The notes under the pieces are model-generated. The model had not been told where the DNA came from, searched no databases, and saw only the letters and a program-made list of their open reading frames with translations. The translations under genes were made by a program, and so were the position numbers. From positions 1 through 22,151 of the IMG/VR virus record IMGVR_UViG_3300032331_000548: 22,151 nt of DNA, one strand, 5' to 3'. This document shows positions 14,111-21,181 of the stretch, one piece after another (the stretch's first letter is position 1; each line of letters opens with the position of its first letter). This DNA is from a virus.

Positions 14111-14587
14111 ATGGAACAGAACAAACTTTTAATACACAAACATTTAATTATTAGAGCCGAAGTGAAAAACCCACCAAAAAACGAAGAACAACTTACAAAC
14201 TGGTTAAAAGATTTTATTACTTTCATAGACATGAAAGTTTTAATGGGACCTTATGTTAGATATTGTAATACAGTGGGTAACAGAGGCATTACAGGTGTGG
14301 CCGTTATTGAAACAAGTCATATAGCAATGCACGTTTGGGACGAAACAGATCCTGGCATTATGCAGTTTGATGTTTATAGCTGCTCAGAATTTGATCCATA
14401 TAAGATTGCAGATAAATTACAAGCAGACTTTGAAGTAACTAAATTAGATTATAAGTTCCTTAATAGAGAAACTGAATTGAAACCTATAAGGTTAAAGAAA
14501 GATACAATGAAAAACGTGGAAACTCATAAATATGCAAATAGTAATAATCAACAGACTCAACAACCCACCCTATTTAATATCTCCTAA
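14111..14587 (+). CDS. speD: S-adenosylmethionine decarboxylase-like (SpeD family)
   Basis: This 158-residue protein resembles the prokaryotic pyruvoyl-dependent AdoMetDC family: GVAVIETSHIAMHVWDE and IMQFDVYSCSEFDP. Matching the Thermotoga-type enzyme, the self-cleaving serine would be S69, with H74 five residues on and C91 as the proton donor. The residue before the serine is Thr (E-T-S-H) where the family normally has Glu (ESH). SpeD makes the aminopropyl donor for spermidine; related phage and bacterial paralogues have shifted to arginine or ornithine. GAGAG lies immediately before the chosen ATG and a stronger GAGGAG 24 nt upstream has no suitable ATG. The C-terminal 25 residues are low complexity. 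Confidence 0.8.
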   Translation: MEQNKLLIHKHLIIRAEVKNPPKNEEQLTNWLKDFITFIDMKVLMGPYVRYCNTVGNRGITGVAVIETSHIAMHVWDETDPGIMQFDVYSCSEFDPYKIADKLQADFEVTKLDYKFLNRETELKPIRLKKDTMKNVETHKYANSNNQQTQQPTLFNIS

Positions 14588-14711
14588 CTTTCTTCCAAAA
14601 GAACTTGACAGTTTAAAGGAAATGTTATATAATGAGAATATCAAATACGTATTAATATCTAGTGAAAAGGAGAATTTAGAATATGAGCAATTTTTTAAAA
14701 GACATAATTAA
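14532..14711 (+). CDS. Possible overlooked 59-aa ORF bridging speD and uvsX
   Basis: An ATG at 14532, inside the end of speD, opens a frame that runs through the intergenic space and stops at 14709-14711 inside the start of uvsX. The product is a short, mostly hydrophilic peptide including [20 protein letters not shown], which looks protein-like. Against it, the ribosome-binding site is weak (GTGGAAAC), no family is recognised, and the frame overlaps a consensus promoter. It may be a real small gene or coincidence. Confidence 0.3.
   Translation: MQIVIINRLNNPPYLISPNFLPKELDSLKEMLYNENIKYVLISSEKENLEYEQFFKRHN
14605..14633 (+). promoter_or_regulatory. Consensus sigma70 promoter for uvsX-41
   Basis: Perfect TTGACA (14605-14610), 17-bp spacer, perfect TATAAT (14628-14633). 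The start is expected near 14640, giving a leader of about 43 nt with AAAAGGAGAA about 8 nt before the uvsX ATG. A 10-bp palindrome, AATACGTATT (14644-14653), sits just downstream of the predicted start, where an operator could act. Confidence 0.85.
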
Positions 14712-15705
14712 AGATGTAGGCAACGAGTATGCAACATTAGTATCAGATGGCATTGATAGTGCTGATGTAACAAATTTTATAGACACAGGTTCATATTCAT
14801 TTAACGCATTATTATCAGGCAGTATCTTTGGTGGTCTTGCAGATAATAAAATTACAGCTATTGCAGGTGAAGCCGCAACAGGTAAAACATTTTTTGCTTT
14901 AGGTATTTGTAAAAATTTCTTAGATAAAAATAAAGAAGCAGGCGTAATTTATTTTGAATCTGAAAGTGCAATCTCAAAAGAAATGATTGTTAGTAGAGGT
15001 GTAGATGCAACACGAATGGTAATTATTCCTGTGGCAACTGTACAAGAATTTAGAAATCAATCAATAAAAGTATTAGACAAATATTTAGAACAGCCAGAAG
15101 ATAAAAGAAAACCATTAATGTTAGTGTTAGATAGTTTAGGTATGTTATCTACTACAAAAGAAATGGAAGATACGGCTGAAGGAAAAGAAACAAGAGATAT
15201 GACAAGATCACAAATTGTCAAATCAACATTTAGAGTTTTAACATTGAAACTTGGCAGGGCAAAAGTTCCAATGATAATGACCAACCACACATATGACGTA
15301 ATAGGTTCTATGTATCCACAAAAAGAAATGGGTGGTGGTTCAGGTCTTAAATACGCTGCCTCATCAATCATCTATCTCGGCAAAAGAAAAGAAAAAGATG
15401 CCGACAACGAAGTGATTGGTAATATTATCCACTGTAAAAACTACAAGTCAAGGTTAACAAAAGAAAATGCTCAAATAGATGTGAGACTAACATACAAGTC
15501 TGGATTAGACAGATACTATGGTTTGTTAGAGATCGCAGAAGAAGCAGGCATTTTCAAAAAAGTATCAACAAGATATGAAATGCCAGATGGTACAAAAGTA
15601 TTTGGTAAGTCTATCAATGATGAACCTGAAAAGTATTTTACAAAGGAAATATTAAAACAGATAGATGAAACAACAAAGAAAAAATTCCTATACGGAGCAG
15701 AGTAA
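14683..15705 (+). CDS. uvsX: UvsX, RecA-like recombinase
   Basis: This 340-residue protein is a RecA-fold ATPase (T4 UvsX: 391 aa). Walker A is GEAATGKT (residues 62-69), Walker B is in [12 protein letters not shown], and [12 protein letters not shown] and [22 protein letters not shown] correspond to the DNA-binding loop 2 region and following strand. It forms the presynaptic filament that drives strand exchange and recombination-dependent replication in T4-like phages, helped by UvsY and gp32, which are not in this window. It is transcribed from its own consensus promoter, has a strong AAGGAG site, and its 3' end overlaps the next gene by 41 nt. Confidence 0.96.
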   Translation: MSNFLKDIIKDVGNEYATLVSDGIDSADVTNFIDTGSYSFNALLSGSIFGGLADNKITAIAGEAATGKTFFALGICKNFLDKNKEAGVIYFESESAISKEMIVSRGVDATRMVIIPVATVQEFRNQSIKVLDKYLEQPEDKRKPLMLVLDSLGMLSTTKEMEDTAEGKETRDMTRSQIVKSTFRVLTLKLGRAKVPMIMTNHTYDVIGSMYPQKEMGGGSGLKYAASSIIYLGKRKEKDADNEVIGNIIHCKNYKSRLTKENAQIDVRLTYKSGLDRYYGLLEIAEEAGIFKKVSTRYEMPDGTKVFGKSINDEPEKYFTKEILKQIDETTKKKFLYGAE

Positions 15706-15982
15706 TATAAAATATCTCTTTGTCCAAAAAGAAGGCGAAGATTATACTTGTATTAAACTTATAGAAGAAAAATACTTAGGTATTGTTTACAAATACGGTA
15801 ATGTACAATTTGCTAGTGAACCTAAAGAAGATGGTACACTACCAATGAGATTTACTTATGAAATTATTAAGAATCCTGATGAAATTAAATTTGATGAACA
15901 AGAGTTTATTAATTACATTGGCGATATATTAGTAGAACTATTAGAAAAACAATTGACGGATGGAAAAGTTGAATTTAAATAA
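15665..15982 (+). CDS. Small protein in the T4 gene 40 position
   Basis: This 105-residue protein lies between uvsX and helicase 41, the slot of gene 40 in T4. I see no convincing similarity to gp40. Visible features are [34 protein letters not shown] as separate beta-like stretches, [12 protein letters not shown], and an acidic helix [18 protein letters not shown]. The only ATG in frame makes a 41-nt overlap with uvsX; the conserved-looking part begins after the overlap, around residue 15. GGAG just before that point hints that a non-ATG start near 15707 might be used. It overlaps the helicase gene by 23 nt. Confidence 0.65.
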   Translation: MKQQRKNSYTEQSNIKYLFVQKEGEDYTCIKLIEEKYLGIVYKYGNVQFASEPKEDGTLPMRFTYEIIKNPDEIKFDEQEFINYIGDILVELLEKQLTDGKVEFK

Positions 15983-17342
15983 TGAACGAATAGAGATTAC
16001 GATACTACGTAATTTCATATTTAACGAAGCATTTACTAGAAAGGCCTTACCTTTTTGTAAAGAGGATTACTTTACAACACGTTCAGAAAGAATATTGTTT
16101 AGAGAAATAGATACCTTTGTAAACAAATATAAAAACATTCCAACAAAAGAAGCATTACTTATAGAACTAGGTCAAAGAAAAGATATTAACGAAGATGAGT
16201 TTAAATCTATAAAAGAATTACTATTATCTATCAGTGAAGAAAAAGTAGATTTACAATGGTTGTTTGATACAACTGAAAAGTTTTGTAAAGATAGAGCAAT
16301 ACATAACGCAGTATTAACTGGTATTAAAATATTAGATAAGAAAGATCCTAGATTAACGCCAGAGGCAATACCTGGTATTCTTGCAGACGCATTGGCCGTT
16401 TCTTTTGATAACCATATAGGGCATGATTACATAGAAGATGCAACTAGAAGATTTGATTTCTATCATACTAAAGAAAAGAAATATGAATTTGATTTATCTT
16501 ATATGAATCGTATTACAAAAGGTGGCGTACCACCTAAAACTTTAAACATTGCATTGGCAGGTACTGGTGTTGGTAAATCTTTATTCATGTGTCATTGTGC
16601 ATCCAGTTTCTTAACACAAGGTTTAAATGTATTATACATTACAATGGAGATGTCAGAAGAAAGAATTGCTGAACGTATTGATGCCAATCTACTAGATGTA
16701 AATATGGACGACCTACACAGCATGCCTAGACAAATCTATGATGATAAGATTACTAAGATCAGAAACAAGACTGCTGGTAAATTAATTATAAAAGAATATC
16801 CAACAGCATCAGCACACGCTGGCCATTTTAGAGCACTATTAAATGAACTTGCATTAAAGAAATCTTTTAGACCAAACGTTATCTTTATTGATTATTTAAA
16901 TATATGTTCTAGTAGTAGATTTAAAGGTGGTAATATATCTTCGTACTTCTTCATTAAGGCAATTGCCGAAGAACTACGAGGTCTTGCAGTAGAGTTTAAT
17001 GTACCTATCTTTAGTGCAACACAAACAACAAGAACAGGATTTATAAGTACAGATATTGGATTAGAAGATACTTCAGAATCGTTTGGTCTTCCAGCAACGG
17101 CCGATTTTATGTTTGCATTAATATCAAACGAAGAATTAGAAGCATTAGGTCAAATGAAGATTAAACAATTAAAGAATAGATATAATGATCCATCTATTAA
17201 CCGTTCTTTTATAGTAGGTGTGGACAGAGCAAAAATGAAATTATATGATGTGTCTGTTAATGCACAGAATATAGTAGATAGCAACCAAAAGGAACCGACA
17301 GTTAAAACAAGTTATGATAAATTCTCGGATTTTAAAATATGA
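15960..17342 (+). CDS. 41: Replicative DnaB-type helicase (T4 gp41-like)
   Basis: This 460-residue protein (T4 gp41: 475 aa) has an N-terminal helical domain of about 150 residues followed by the RecA-like core. MNRITKGGVPPKTLNIALAG leads into Walker A GTGVGKS (201-207). YITMEMSEERIAERIDANLL is the typical DnaB motif 1a region, NVIFIDYLN is Walker B, and FSATQTTRTG corresponds to motif H3. As a hexamer it unwinds ahead of the fork and works with primase (gene 61, not in this window). The start overlaps the previous gene by 23 nt and the stop overlaps the following gene (ATGA). Confidence 0.95.
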   Translation: MEKLNLNNERIEITILRNFIFNEAFTRKALPFCKEDYFTTRSERILFREIDTFVNKYKNIPTKEALLIELGQRKDINEDEFKSIKELLLSISEEKVDLQWLFDTTEKFCKDRAIHNAVLTGIKILDKKDPRLTPEAIPGILADALAVSFDNHIGHDYIEDATRRFDFYHTKEKKYEFDLSYMNRITKGGVPPKTLNIALAGTGVGKSLFMCHCASSFLTQGLNVLYITMEMSEERIAERIDANLLDVNMDDLHSMPRQIYDDKITKIRNKTAGKLIIKEYPTASAHAGHFRALLNELALKKSFRPNVIFIDYLNICSSSRFKGGNISSYFFIKAIAEELRGLAVEFNVPIFSATQTTRTGFISTDIGLEDTSESFGLPATADFMFALISNEELEALGQMKIKQLKNRYNDPSINRSFIVGVDRAKMKLYDVSVNAQNIVDSNQKEPTVKTSYDKFSDFKI

Positions 17343-17596
17343 AAAGACAAAAAGTAAAGTTTCACAAGAGTGATAGAAGACCTGGCCATTTAGACACTCA
17401 ATTATCATATGAAAAGAAGATGATTAAAAAAGAAAAAAGTATTTTATGGCAGGCCATTGAGAAACCAACAGGCACTATAATAAGACAATCTTTCTTTGAA
17501 GAAGATATCGAACATTTAGTTAAGTTTCAAAATGAACACCGTCAATGGCAACGCAATGGTGGTATACCTAAATTTCTTTGTGATACTATAAGATAG
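17339..17596 (+). CDS. Small basic protein of unknown function after helicase 41
   Basis: This 85-residue Lys/Arg-rich protein contains a helix-forming centre (TQLSYEKKMIKKEKSILWQAIEKPTG) and a second helix (FFEEDIEHLVKFQNEHRQWQ). The end is GGIPKFLCDTIR. The basic N-terminus suggests nucleic-acid binding or contact with an acidic partner. It overlaps the helicase stop by 4 nt and is the last gene of the uvsX-41 block; a late promoter motif follows 5 nt after its stop. I recall similar short proteins near helicase in marine T4-like phages but no function. Confidence 0.65.
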   Translation: MKRQKVKFHKSDRRPGHLDTQLSYEKKMIKKEKSILWQAIEKPTGTIIRQSFFEEDIEHLVKFQNEHRQWQRNGGIPKFLCDTIR

Positions 17597-17601
17597 TCAT
17601 T

Positions 17602-17609
17602 TATAAATA
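17602..17609 (+). promoter_or_regulatory. T4-type late promoter, predicted leaderless
   Basis: An exact TATAAATA. In T4 this element occupies -13 to -6, which would put +1 at 17615, the A of the ATG of the 427-residue gene. The transcript would start on the initiation codon. The late sigma gp55 and co-activator gp33 are not in the window, but the clamp that activates them is. Confidence 0.55.
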
Positions 17610-17614
17610 TATGA

Positions 17615-18898
17615 ATGGCAGACGAAACAGCGATTCAAGAATCAGCACAAGCATTATTTATTTCCATAGCAGATGGTTTAGGGGTATCTAAAGCTAAACA
17701 AGAATTTGATTGGAGAAAAAAATATCCAACCTACGAAGAATTTAAAAATAAAAATAATACAGCAATAGTACAAGCTTTTAAACACGTAGATTCAGTTGGT
17801 ATAACGTTAGATATAATAGATAAGTATTTACTACAGAAAAAAAATTTAGATTGGTATAAATCTTGTATTAATACAGGATTAAGAATCATTACCGATATTA
17901 CTACAATAGATTCAGATTTTTCAAAAGTACAACCAATAGGTTGGAAAGACATTTGGTATTATCGTGCAGGTGCATCAGGCGATAATGTTATGAATAATAT
18001 TGCAAAACTTTTTAGTATTGTTAACAAAAATCAACCTATATTTGGTCAAATTAATAAATGGAGTTCCGCAGATATTTATTTTTCTACAGATAAAGGTAAA
18101 AAAAAAATTAAAGAACAATTAGAAATAGCTTCTTCGGTAAAATATAATTTTACAAATTTAAATGAACTTATTTCTAAGTTGATAGATTCAGGAGATTTAT
18201 TAGGCATATCTTTAAAAAAATCACCAGTAGAAAGTCATCTTTATAAAGTAAATTTTTCTCCAACAGAGAATGAAAAACTTTTAATGGCTATTAAGTTTCA
18301 CCATATTAAATCCGACAACCCTAGAGATATGCAAGTATTCTTTGGTCAAAATGGAGAAAATCATTTTAAGATAAGACATGATCCTTATAGTGAAAATTTA
18401 GGAGTGAACTTAGCAATAAAGGTTGAAATTGTAGGTAAATATAGTAGATTGGGTTCACTTGCATCTTTTGGTTCAGCAAATCCTTCAGGCAAAGGTCTTA
18501 CAGATCATTGGCTTAAAGTAGATCCAATTACAGCTAGAACTATAGCTACCTCATTCAAATTAGGAGTAAAAAATTATGAAACAGGTATAAGTAAATTAAA
18601 TATTGAATATTCAAAAATGATTAAAAAACCTAATTTAAGAGGTAAAGAATTAAAAGCAGAACTTAAAAAACATAAATCTCCTAAGAATAAATCAAAAACT
18701 CTATACGATCAGTATCAAGATGATAGAGTTATATTAAGTCAAAAACATATAGTAGATAGTTATAAAAAACAAGTTGTAAATTTTTTCAATGCTAAGGGTC
18801 CTAAAAATGATATACAAAAAGATAATCTAATAAGAGAGTGGTTTAGATATGCTTCCGCTATGAATCCTGGCTCTGGAAAATTCATTATTGCCAAATAG
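17615..18898 (+). CDS. Unknown 427-aa protein, late-promoter associated
   Basis: I do not recognise this 427-residue protein with certainty. The N-terminal 110 residues are mainly helical. A central segment contains NKWSSADIYF (147-156) and, after a helical stretch, LLGISLKKS (195-203). An aspartate followed by a strand with S-L-K is reminiscent of a degenerate PD-(D/E)XK nuclease core, a weak analogy only. Residues 255-310 include FKIRHDP and a Gly/Ser-rich stretch; the last 100 residues are very basic (KKPNLRGKELKAELKKHK). It starts at ATG 17615, directly after a late promoter motif; an overlapping ATG at 17611 is out of frame. Its AAATAG end begins a conserved promoter cassette. Confidence 0.7.
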   Translation: MADETAIQESAQALFISIADGLGVSKAKQEFDWRKKYPTYEEFKNKNNTAIVQAFKHVDSVGITLDIIDKYLLQKKNLDWYKSCINTGLRIITDITTIDSDFSKVQPIGWKDIWYYRAGASGDNVMNNIAKLFSIVNKNQPIFGQINKWSSADIYFSTDKGKKKIKEQLEIASSVKYNFTNLNELISKLIDSGDLLGISLKKSPVESHLYKVNFSPTENEKLLMAIKFHHIKSDNPRDMQVFFGQNGENHFKIRHDPYSENLGVNLAIKVEIVGKYSRLGSLASFGSANPSGKGLTDHWLKVDPITARTIATSFKLGVKNYETGISKLNIEYSKMIKKPNLRGKELKAELKKHKSPKNKSKTLYDQYQDDRVILSQKHIVDSYKKQVVNFFNAKGPKNDIQKDNLIREWFRYASAMNPGSGKFIIAK

Positions 18899-18899
18899 A

Positions 18900-18928
18900 T
18901 TGACATTTATATAGAAGTGTGATATAGT
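18900..18928 (+). promoter_or_regulatory. Sigma70-like promoter upstream of the KxDG gene
   Basis: TTGACA (18900-18905), 17-bp spacer, TATAGT (18923-18928), with TGTGA before the -10. The surrounding 18893-18929 is a near copy of 2133-2169. Predicted start is near 18935, giving a leader of about 60 nt. Confidence 0.75.
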
Positions 18929-18935
18929 ATAAATA
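18928..18935 (+). promoter_or_regulatory. T4-type late promoter motif overlapping the early-type promoter
   Basis: An exact TATAAATA begins on the last base of the TATAGT -10 box. A late start would fall near 18941. The pair suggests that the same gene can be read by both the host-type and the late phage polymerase. Confidence 0.5.
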
Positions 18936-18968
18936 GTATTGTTGATATAGTCTATGGTTAGTTTGATT

Positions 18969-18984
18969 TTGTTTATGGAAACAA
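18969..18984 (+). promoter_or_regulatory. Small hairpin in the leader of the KxDG gene
   Basis: TTGTTT (18969-18974) pairs perfectly with AAACAA (18979-18984) around the loop ATGG. It lies 10 nt before the ATG, immediately upstream of the GAGAGAG ribosome-binding site, so it could influence initiation or bind a repressor. Stability is low because most pairs are A-T. Confidence 0.3.
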
Positions 18985-18994
18985 TGAGAGAGAA

Positions 18995-20215
18995 ATGTTT
19001 AGTTTTAAAGGATTTGTAACGAAGGGTACCAATACCCACCTAGAACACTTAGAAGATAGTATTATAGACCAAGGCTCAAAAGGTGGTCGTAATGCGGTCA
19101 ATTTTCTAAAGTCAATCAAAAAAATGCTTGCAGGTAATGTAGGCGGCCGACTTAACGTAACTGTTAAATGGGACGGTGCACCAGCAGTTATCTGTGGAAT
19201 TAATCCTGAGAACGGCAAATTCTTTGTAGCAACTAAATCTTTATTCAACGTAAATCCAAAAATCAATTATTCTACAGGCGACATTATGAAAAACCATGAT
19301 GGAGTTTTATCACAGAAACTTATTGTTTGTTTAAGAGAATTAGCTAAATTAGGCATTACAGGAATTTTACAAGGTGATCTTTTATTTACAAAAGGTGATG
19401 TTAAGACTACAACAATAGATGATAAAGAATATTATACATTTACACCAAATACAATTACATATGCAGTACCAGTTAATAGTGCAATAGGTCAAAGAGTTGC
19501 ACGTGCAAGATTAGGTATTGTATTTCATACACTATATTCAGGTAAAGATATTAAACATCTTTCAGCAAGTTTTGGAAGTGTTGCTGGTTTGCCTAAATCA
19601 TCTTCTATTTTTATTACAGATGCAACATATAGAGATACATCAGGTGCAGCCACATTTAATAAATCAGAAATGTCCCAATTTGATAATATTATTTCCATGG
19701 CAGAAGGCTCATTACAAAAAGCGGCACCAATGCTAGATATACTTAACGTTGCAGATTCTTTAGCAGTAGGTTATAAACTTAAATCATTCTTCAATCATTA
19801 CATTAGAAATTCGCAAGGCGATATGGCTAAAGTAAAAGATTTAGTAGATATGTTTAGAGTGTATTATAATAATATGTTACAACAAGAAGTTGAAGCAGTA
19901 AGTAAAGAAGAAACCAAAAACAAATATAGAAAAATTAGAGATGGTGGTTTAAACTTTATTGATAGAAATCAACAAGCATTATACTTTGCAATTGCAAGTT
20001 GGATATCATTACAACGTGCAAAGAATTTTCTAATAAGAAAAATGAATCAAATACAAAGCATTGGCCAGTTCATAAGAACACCAGATGGATTTAAAGTAAC
20101 TAATCCAGAAGGTTATGTGGCCGTTGATAGAGTTAAAGGTGCTGTTAAACTAGTTGATAGATTAGAATTTAGCAGAGCAAACTTTCAAATTGCTAAAGAC
20201 TGGTTAAAAGGATAA
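18995..20215 (+). CDS. KxDG nucleotidyltransferase-like protein (ligase superfamily motifs)
   Basis: This 406-residue protein contains motifs in the order seen in covalent nucleotidyltransferases (DNA/RNA ligases, capping enzymes). Motif I is VKWDG with K58, a candidate for AMP or GMP attachment. A motif III-like GILQGDLLF spans 123-131, motif IV-like EGYV 372-375 and motif V-like VKLV 384-387. A long helical insertion of about 200 residues separates III from IV, which is unusual, so the assignment is tentative. I recall DUF-type homologues in marine T4-like phages without known function. The start MFSFKGFVTKG resembles the phage tag FxxF-[IV] but lacks the final I-x-E. It has its own double promoter and precedes DUF6321 by one base. 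Confidence 0.55.
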   Translation: MFSFKGFVTKGTNTHLEHLEDSIIDQGSKGGRNAVNFLKSIKKMLAGNVGGRLNVTVKWDGAPAVICGINPENGKFFVATKSLFNVNPKINYSTGDIMKNHDGVLSQKLIVCLRELAKLGITGILQGDLLFTKGDVKTTTIDDKEYYTFTPNTITYAVPVNSAIGQRVARARLGIVFHTLYSGKDIKHLSASFGSVAGLPKSSSIFITDATYRDTSGAATFNKSEMSQFDNIISMAEGSLQKAAPMLDILNVADSLAVGYKLKSFFNHYIRNSQGDMAKVKDLVDMFRVYYNNMLQQEVEAVSKEETKNKYRKIRDGGLNFIDRNQQALYFAIASWISLQRAKNFLIRKMNQIQSIGQFIRTPDGFKVTNPEGYVAVDRVKGAVKLVDRLEFSRANFQIAKDWLKG

Positions 20216-20216
20216 T

Positions 20217-20495
20217 ATGAAAACATTTAAACAATTTATAAACGAAGATGCCAAAGGTCTAAAAAGTCCTAGTGGAGGATTAACACAAAAAGGTAGAGAT
20301 TATTATAATCGTAAAGATGGTAGTAATCTAAAAGCACCTGTAACAAAAAAACCATCTGAATTAAAAAAAGGCAGTAAGGCATACAATAGACGTAAGTCAT
20401 TCTGTGCTCGTATGTCTGGTAATCCAGGCCCAATGAAAGACGATAAAGGAAGACCAACTCGTAAAGCATTGGCATTAAAAAAGTGGAATTGTTAA
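20217..20495 (+). CDS. DUF6321-type small basic protein with capsid-targeting-like N-terminus
   Basis: This 92-residue protein has the family pattern PSGGLTQKGRDYYNRKDGSNL, KKPSELKKGSKAYNRRKSFCARMSG and a terminal ALKKWNC. These are features I associate with DUF6321, a strongly basic family with conserved cysteines that may bind DNA or metal. The first ten residues MKTFKQFINE are almost the T4 internal-protein targeting peptide MKTYQEFIAE, with I8-N-E10 as a prohead-protease-type cleavage site. If cleaved in the head it would become a basic, DNA-associated internal protein. It starts one base after the previous stop and its TAA overlaps the kinase ATG (TAATG). Confidence 0.75.
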   Translation: MKTFKQFINEDAKGLKSPSGGLTQKGRDYYNRKDGSNLKAPVTKKPSELKKGSKAYNRRKSFCARMSGNPGPMKDDKGRPTRKALALKKWNC

Positions 20496-21181
20496 TGAAA
20501 TCATTTGAACAAATACTTTCAGAAGGTTTATATGATCCAGCTATCTTTAAGGCTTTCTTTTTAGCAGGTGGGCCAGGTTCCGGCAAATCATTTGTCGCAA
20601 GAAACGTATTTACAGGTACAGGATTAAAGTTTGTAAATTCAGATACATTCTTTGAAAAAAGTTTAAGAGATGCTAATTTGTCTTTAACATTACCTGACGA
20701 AGAACAATATTTTAGAGATATGTTAAGAACACAAGCAAAGGCAAAAGCAGAAAATCAGGCCGCTCTTTATGTAAAAGGTAGATTAGGTTTAGTAATAGAT
20801 GCAACAGGCAGAGATTTTAATATAATACAAAGTCAAGCAAGTCAACTAAAACAATTAGGATATGATTGTTATATGGTATTTGTAAATACAAGTTTAGAAG
20901 TTGCATTAGAAAGAAATGCTAAAAGAGAAAGAACAGTGCCAGAATATATTACAAGAACATCTTGGCAAGGTGTACAAAACAACATTGGTAAATTCCAAAA
21001 CTTTTTTGGCATGGGAAATTTTATAGTAGTAGATAATAATAAATCAGAACAAGAATTAGTTACAATGACTATGAACAAAGTAAACACCGTAGTAAGAAGA
21101 TATTTAAATACACCTATTAAAAGTTATATTGCAAAAAGATGGATGGCAAAAGAAAGAATAGCGAGAAGAAAAGATGTTTAA
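20495..21181 (+). CDS. P-loop kinase (zeta toxin / polynucleotide kinase-like) with capsid-targeting-like N-terminus
   Basis: The protein has 228 residues from the ATG at 20495, which overlaps the previous stop; an upstream in-frame ATG at 20483 would add MELL and hide the conserved tag. Walker A is AGGPGSGKS (24-32). D50 (VNSD) and VIDATGRD (100-107) fit the base and Walker B region of small P-loop kinases such as polynucleotide kinase and zeta-type enzymes. R140-N-A-K-R144-E-R resembles the lid. The substrate may be a nucleic acid 5' end, a nucleotide or a nucleotide sugar. MKSFEQILSE matches the T4 targeting-peptide pattern with L8-S-E10. It overlaps the following gene by 8 nt. Confidence 0.75.
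   Translation: MKSFEQILSEGLYDPAIFKAFFLAGGPGSGKSFVARNVFTGTGLKFVNSDTFFEKSLRDANLSLTLPDEEQYFRDMLRTQAKAKAENQAALYVKGRLGLVIDATGRDFNIIQSQASQLKQLGYDCYMVFVNTSLEVALERNAKRERTVPEYITRTSWQGVQNNIGKFQNFFGMGNFIVVDNNKSEQELVTMTMNKVNTVVRRYLNTPIKSYIAKRWMAKERIARRKDV

Noticed and set aside
15953-15982. TTGACG upstream of the helicase start
   Set aside because: The sequence at the right spacing (TAAATA) is a poor -10 and the helicase is already served by the uvsX promoter through overlapping genes.
18899-18994. Possible intrinsic terminator in the gap before the KxDG gene
   Set aside because: No GC-rich stem followed by a T run is present here or in any other gap; the only hairpins are short and A-T rich.
19518-19736. 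72-codon plus-strand frame inside the KxDG gene
   Set aside because: It is out of frame within a well-supported gene, and its product is a string of His, Leu and Gln that mirrors the overlying codons.
20483-20494. Earlier in-frame ATG for the kinase
   Set aside because: It would extend into the DUF6321 gene and mask the tag-like start; the ATG at 20495 gives the TAATG overlap seen at several other junctions.
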